Origin: a virus | Virus record (IMG/VR): IMGVR_UViG_3300042868_008267 | Coordinates: 1 to 33,196 of that record | Strand: one strand, 5' to 3' | Length of the DNA: 33,196 nt | In this document: piece after piece, positions 30,597 through 33,196 of the stretch | Position numbering within the stretch: position 1 is the first letter of the stretch | How the letters are laid out: every line of letters begins with the position of its first letter | Program-made: the position numbers and the translations under genes | Notes under the pieces: model-generated | Database searches by the model: none | What the model was told of the DNA's origin: nothing | Seen by the model: only the letters and a program-made list of their open reading frames with translations

Positions 30597-31922
30597 ATGC
30601 ACAAACTTACCGCCTCGACCGATGCGGAACGGTTCCTAATCGGTTCCGTACTCCGCGACGGCCTACCATTCCCCAAGGACCTAATCCCATCGGATTTCGT
30701 CGAACCAAAGCACCAGGAAATCGTCGCCAGTATTCTCTCCCTTGAGGGCGAATCGATCACCGCGGACGAGCTAACGGTATCTATGCGCCTCCGGGATATG
30801 AAGGCGACAACCGAGGCCCATTACGTCTCGGATACGACGTCCTGCGTCGGCGCTACCCCCTTTAATCCCGCCTGGGCCGACGAGGTCCGACGCCTCTCGG
30901 TCCTCCGGCATATCCGTACGACCGCGACAAAGGCCGCCGAGATTGCCGCCGACCCTGCCGCCGACCCCCAGGCAATCCTCGCCTTTACCGAGGGCCAGTT
31001 TAAAGCAGCCAACCGCCAGGACGCGGCCAAATCGCCGTCGGTCGCAATGGGCCTCGACGATCTCCTCGCATTCGACCGCAAAAACGACCCCAATTCCGTA
31101 ATCGGTAACCGTTGGTTATGTAAAGGCGGGTCCCTCCTCCTCGTATCCCAGTCCGGCGTCGGTAAATCCAGTTTCTCCCTCCAGTTTATGGTAACCCTAG
31201 CGACCAAGCGCCTAGGCGGGTTTTTCGGGATCGAGGCCAAACGCCCTTTAAGGGTCGTTTTTTGTCAAAACGAGAATGATTTTGGGGACGTTGGGGAGGC
31301 CCTCCAGGACATAACCGACGGCCTTATGCTCCATCCTCCCGAAATGGAGGCCCTCCGCGAGAATCTACATATTTACCGCCTTAAGGGGGCGACCGGCCAG
31401 GATTTCCTCGACGAAATGCGCCGCCTCATAAAGCTCCACGCCGCCGACGTATTCGTTTGCGACCCTCTTATGGCATTTGCCGCAATAAATGTGACAGATC
31501 AACAAGAGGTAACCAATTTCTTCCGAAACGGTATCGACGCCGTCCTTTCCGAATCCGGGGCCGTCCTCGTCGCCGTCCATCATACGACCAAACCCAGGTC
31601 GTCCAAGGATACGGCGGGCCAAACCTCCGCGGACCTGGCATATAGCGGGGGAGGCCATAGCGAAATAACCAATTATATGCGGGAGGTCGCCGTACTTACC
31701 CGCTGCCAGGGGGACGACCCGATATTTAAGTTTTCCCTAACCAAGCGCCGAGGCCGATCTGGAATGAAGGACGACGCGGGCTTTTTCGCCGGGGATATCT
31801 ACGTCCGACATTGCCCGACCCGCGGCGTTATCCGTTGGGAACGGTCAACCCCTCCCGACGATCCCAACGCCAAGGGCGATTCCCGCCCCGCCAAGGGGTC
31901 GCCACGGGCTTTCGAGAGGTAA
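30597..31922 (+). CDS. Replicative helicase: DnaB N-domain plus RepA-type ATPase
   Basis: A 441-residue helicase. The N-terminus (residues about 5-105, DAERFLIGSVLRDGLPFPKD, FVEPKHQEIVASILSL) matches the DnaB N-terminal domain. After a linker comes a RecA-like motor with Walker A VSQSGVGKSSF (184-193) and Walker B ADVFVCDPLMAF (Asp289), then AVHHTTKPRS (His328/329) and SADLAYSGGGHSEI, the signature of RepA/AAA_25-type hexameric helicases. It should unwind the phage origin with host primase and polymerase. The C-terminus is disordered and basic. The non-coding gap that follows carries origin-like repeats. Confidence 0.85.
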   Translation: MHKLTASTDAERFLIGSVLRDGLPFPKDLIPSDFVEPKHQEIVASILSLEGESITADELTVSMRLRDMKATTEAHYVSDTTSCVGATPFNPAWADEVRRLSVLRHIRTTATKAAEIAADPAADPQAILAFTEGQFKAANRQDAAKSPSVAMGLDDLLAFDRKNDPNSVIGNRWLCKGGSLLLVSQSGVGKSSFSLQFMVTLATKRLGGFFGIEAKRPLRVVFCQNENDFGDVGEALQDITDGLMLHPPEMEALRENLHIYRLKGATGQDFLDEMRRLIKLHAADVFVCDPLMAFAAINVTDQQEVTNFFRNGIDAVLSESGAVLVAVHHTTKPRSSKDTAGQTSADLAYSGGGHSEITNYMREVAVLTRCQGDDPIFKFSLTKRRGRSGMKDDAGFFAGDIYVRHCPTRGVIRWERSTPPDDPNAKGDSRPAKGSPRAFER

Positions 31923-31969
31923 TCCCTACCCTCGCCCCCATAACCCTCCCAAGCGCCCTTTTCCCGTGC

Positions 31970-32003
31970 GGTATATTTCCAGGCATATTTCCGTAATATC
32001 CCC
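31970..32003 (+). repeat. Tandem iteron-like repeats
   Basis: GGTATATTTCC (31970-31980) and GGCATATTTCC (31982-31992) are near-identical with 12-base spacing; a third degenerate unit GTAATATCCCC (31993-32003, seven of eleven matches to the consensus) follows directly. Tandem AT-containing 11-mers next to a helicase gene suggest initiator binding sites, though operator use is possible. Confidence 0.55.
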
Positions 32004-32015
32004 TAAAGGGGATAT
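31996..32015. promoter_or_regulatory. Perfect 8-bp palindrome
   Basis: ATATCCCC (31996-32003) is the exact reverse complement of GGGGATAT (32008-32015) with a TAAA spacer. A related half, AAAGGGGTATAT, recurs at 32441-32452 before the last gene, so this may be an operator as well as part of an origin. Confidence 0.55.
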
Positions 32016-32055
32016 GCAATCTTCCCCCCTCCCTAGGGGGTCGGGGGTCGATTGC
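32016..32055. promoter_or_regulatory. Nested stem-loop downstream of helicase
   Basis: GCAATC (32016-32021) pairs with GATTGC (32050-32055), and inside it CCCCC (32024-32028) pairs with GGGGG (32043-32047), with the palindrome CCCTAGGG (32031-32038) at the centre. This makes a 40-base hairpin with a 2-by-2 mismatch. No T-run follows. It could be an origin structure, a regulatory RNA hairpin or a strong pause site. Confidence 0.5.
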
Positions 32056-32087
32056 CTCACACCCCCCATTTACCGGGTCGAACCCTA

Positions 32088-32441
32088 ATGGGAAAACAAT
32101 TCCGACCGCGTAAGCTTAACGTCGCCCAGGTCCGGCGTATGCGTACCCTAATCCGCTGGAAACAGCTATGGGACGAACAACCCGACCGAATGGAGCAAAT
32201 CCGCAAGGCCGCGACCAAGATCGCCGCCGATAAGCGCCACCGGCGAAACCTGGCCCTTAAGGATATCCTCTCCAGCTGGCCCAAAACCCTATCCCCCGAC
32301 GAATTCCGGCAGCAGATCGATATCCTTGCGCCCAACCTTAACCCCAAATCGGTCGTTAACCGCGTCCGACGCCTGGGATACCTTACGTTCGACCCGGCGC
32401 AATTAGCGTGGATAAATCATACCCGCCAAGCTGTTGATTAA
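32088..32441 (+). CDS. Basic helical protein, possible regulator (117 aa)
   Basis: A 117-residue very basic protein (RPRKLNVAQVRRMRTLIRWK, KAATKIAADKRHRRNLALKD) with a C-terminal part NPKSVVNRVRRLGYLTFDPA that could be an HTH (SVVNRVRRLGYL). Its position right after the repeat-rich gap suggests it may bind there. ATG 32088 is preferred over an in-frame TTG at 32052, which falls inside the stem-loop. No family recognised. Confidence 0.55.
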   Translation: MGKQFRPRKLNVAQVRRMRTLIRWKQLWDEQPDRMEQIRKAATKIAADKRHRRNLALKDILSSWPKTLSPDEFRQQIDILAPNLNPKSVVNRVRRLGYLTFDPAQLAWINHTRQAVD

Positions 32442-32468
32442 AAGGGGTATATAGGGATTATAACCCTA
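32434..32468 (+). promoter_or_regulatory. AT-rich promoter-like region before last gene
   Basis: TTGATT (32434-32439) is followed by AAAAGGGGTATATAGGG and then TTATAA (32458-32463), an approximate sigma-70 arrangement with an 18-base spacer. TAGGG (32452-32456) and CCCTA (32464-32468) form a palindrome around it. The half-site AAAGGGG-TATAT also occurs at 32005-32015. Candidate regulated promoter for the gene at 32470. Confidence 0.35.
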
Positions 32469-32469
32469 C

Positions 32470-33165
32470 TTGACCAAATCGCCGTCCATTCCGGCCCAAT
32501 ATGCCTCTTGGTGGAGATCACTAACGGCCCAGGATAGGCGTCTATTAATCGCTAAAAAGCTATTCGACCCGTCCGACCTATCCGGCGACAAGCGCCAAGA
32601 TCGGTCCCGCGTTAACGACGGGCATTTCGATTTCAGCAGATCGGAGGAGCAAAATACCTATAACCGTCCAGGTCGCCAGGGTAACCTAACGACCATATCC
32701 ACGTCCGCGGCCGAGGATGTATGCCAGTCCGAGGAGGTAACCCTGGCCTCCCTCGACCCGCGTATCGAGCAGCTGGACCTTGCCTCCTTCCGGTTGCGGG
32801 CAATGCTGGAGTTTCTCCTGGACGGGTTGGACGCCTCGACCGATCCCGCAATGCGCCTAAAGGCCGACGTTATCCGTATCGTCGTCGGGGAGGGCCGCCC
32901 TCCTCGTATGTCGGAGCTGGCAAAGGTCCACAGCCTTACCCGGTCCGCGGTATCGCTCCAATGTCGCAAGCTTTTGCGCCGTATGGGGCTGCCTCCCTCG
33001 CGGTATATGCGTCCGGAGGATGAGGTAACGACGATGCGGGTTGCGTACCTGGTGCGCCAGGCGGCCTCCGATCATATGGATGGGGGTAAGGTTGAGAAAA
33101 ACGGCAAAAAAGGGCGTTTTTCTGCGGTACGGACCCCCCATACCCCCGGTAAGGAATCTATTTAA
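32470..33165 (+). CDS. Sigma-like / HTH transcription regulator
   Basis: A 231-residue protein with a C-terminal helix-turn-helix (residues about 147-171, MSELAKVHSLTRSAVSLQCR KLLRRMG) resembling sigma factor region 4 or related regulators. It is preceded by a helical region LASFRLRAMLEFLLDGLDAS (about 104-123). The N-terminal 90 residues are polar and probably disordered. The start is TTG at 32470; no ATG lies near. As the last gene before cos and the terminase, this is where late-gene activators are often encoded, so it is a candidate for driving the head/tail operon, perhaps through the 15-mer repeats (hypothesis). Confidence 0.6.
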   Translation: MTKSPSIPAQYASWWRSLTAQDRRLLIAKKLFDPSDLSGDKRQDRSRVNDGHFDFSRSEEQNTYNRPGRQGNLTTISTSAAEDVCQSEEVTLASLDPRIEQLDLASFRLRAMLEFLLDGLDASTDPAMRLKADVIRIVVGEGRPPRMSELAKVHSLTRSAVSLQCRKLLRRMGLPPSRYMRPEDEVTTMRVAYLVRQAASDHMDGGKVEKNGKKGRFSAVRTPHTPGKESI

Positions 33166-33196
33166 ATGACTGGAAATGACGCCACGCGGGCGCGAC
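33166..33196 (+). other. Right end: partial short ORF and cos-side sequence
   Basis: An ATG at 33166 immediately follows the previous TAA. If the right end is joined to the left end with the shared eight bases counted once, this frame continues through the junction to a TGA at 83-85, giving a 35-residue basic peptide ending in FLAGKGYSCQAAKTK. Within the window only 31 bases are visible. The last bases, GCGGGCGCGAC, are cos-like. Confidence 0.35.
33189..33196 (+). repeat. Terminal direct repeat GGCGCGAC (right copy)
   Basis: The last eight bases are identical to bases 1-8. Together they suggest a cohesive-end overlap or the join of a circular sequence. The lambda cohesive end begins GGGCGGCGACC, and the joined sequence here reads GGGCGCGACCCCGG. 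Confidence 0.6.

Noticed and set aside
1-33196. tRNA genes, CRISPR arrays, insertion sequences, integrase and attachment sites
   Set aside because: No cloverleaf with conserved T-loop, no regular repeat-spacer pattern, no transposase or tyrosine/serine recombinase motif was recognised on reading.

Overview
The window looks like a complete or near-complete genome of a tailed, lambda-like siphophage of about 33 kb. All recognisable genes lie on the + strand. They run in the order packaging, head, tail, fibre, lysis, small early genes, recombination/modification, replication, and a late regulator. The first and last eight bases are identical (GGCGCGAC) and resemble the start of the lambda cohesive end, so the window ends probably meet at a cos site. 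No integrase, excisionase, CI-type repressor, DNA polymerase, tRNA, IS element or CRISPR array was recognised. A virulent or minimally temperate lifestyle is therefore more likely, but not proven.

Host: base composition is GC-rich with C-ending codons. Most starts have no Shine-Dalgarno sequence and are preceded by pyrimidine/A-rich leaders ending in T. An outer-membrane-type lipoprotein in the lysis region implies a diderm host. Weak Shine-Dalgarno use together with a diderm envelope fits groups such as Verrucomicrobiota/PVC or GC-rich Bacteroidota, but the host cannot be fixed from this sequence.

Layout: 1-93 cos/leader; 94-2596 terminase subunits; 2756-9318 gpW-like connector, portal, SppA-type prohead protease with a very acidic tail, coiled-coil scaffold candidate, major capsid protein and head-tail proteins; 9351-14110 tail proteins including a short tape-measure candidate; 14135-16531 fibre adaptor and tail fibre; 16544-18401 lysis cassette (small membrane protein, lipoprotein with a three-helix anchor, HExxH protein, holin-like protein, second membrane protein); 18402-18563 candidate promoter region; 18564-22672 mostly small unknown genes plus a full-length C5-cytosine methyltransferase; 22675-28913 secreted transglycosylase-type endolysin, RuvC-like resolvase, a second compact cytosine methyltransferase, ERF annealing protein, RecE-like exonuclease, SSB-like protein and dNMP-kinase-like protein, separated by small ORFans; 28921-31922 HTH proteins, calcineurin-like phosphoesterase and a DnaB-N/RepA-type helicase; 31923-32087 a non-coding block with iteron-like repeats and palindromes; 32088-33165 two final regulatory-type genes.

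Three genome-scale signals stand out. (1) The tetramer CATG is almost absent: one copy was found, at 2899, where over a hundred would be expected. The hexamers GAGCTC, CTCGAG, GTCGAC and GGATCC were not found at all. This suggests escape from host restriction systems and largely explains the T-ATG start context. (2) An exact 15-mer, TTGACTCCCGCGTTG, occurs five times in one orientation, always a short distance upstream of a start codon and only in the head/tail module. Two copies sit directly after terminator-like hairpins, so it may be a late-gene control element. (3) The gap downstream of the helicase carries tandem repeats and nested palindromes of the kind found at origins or operators.
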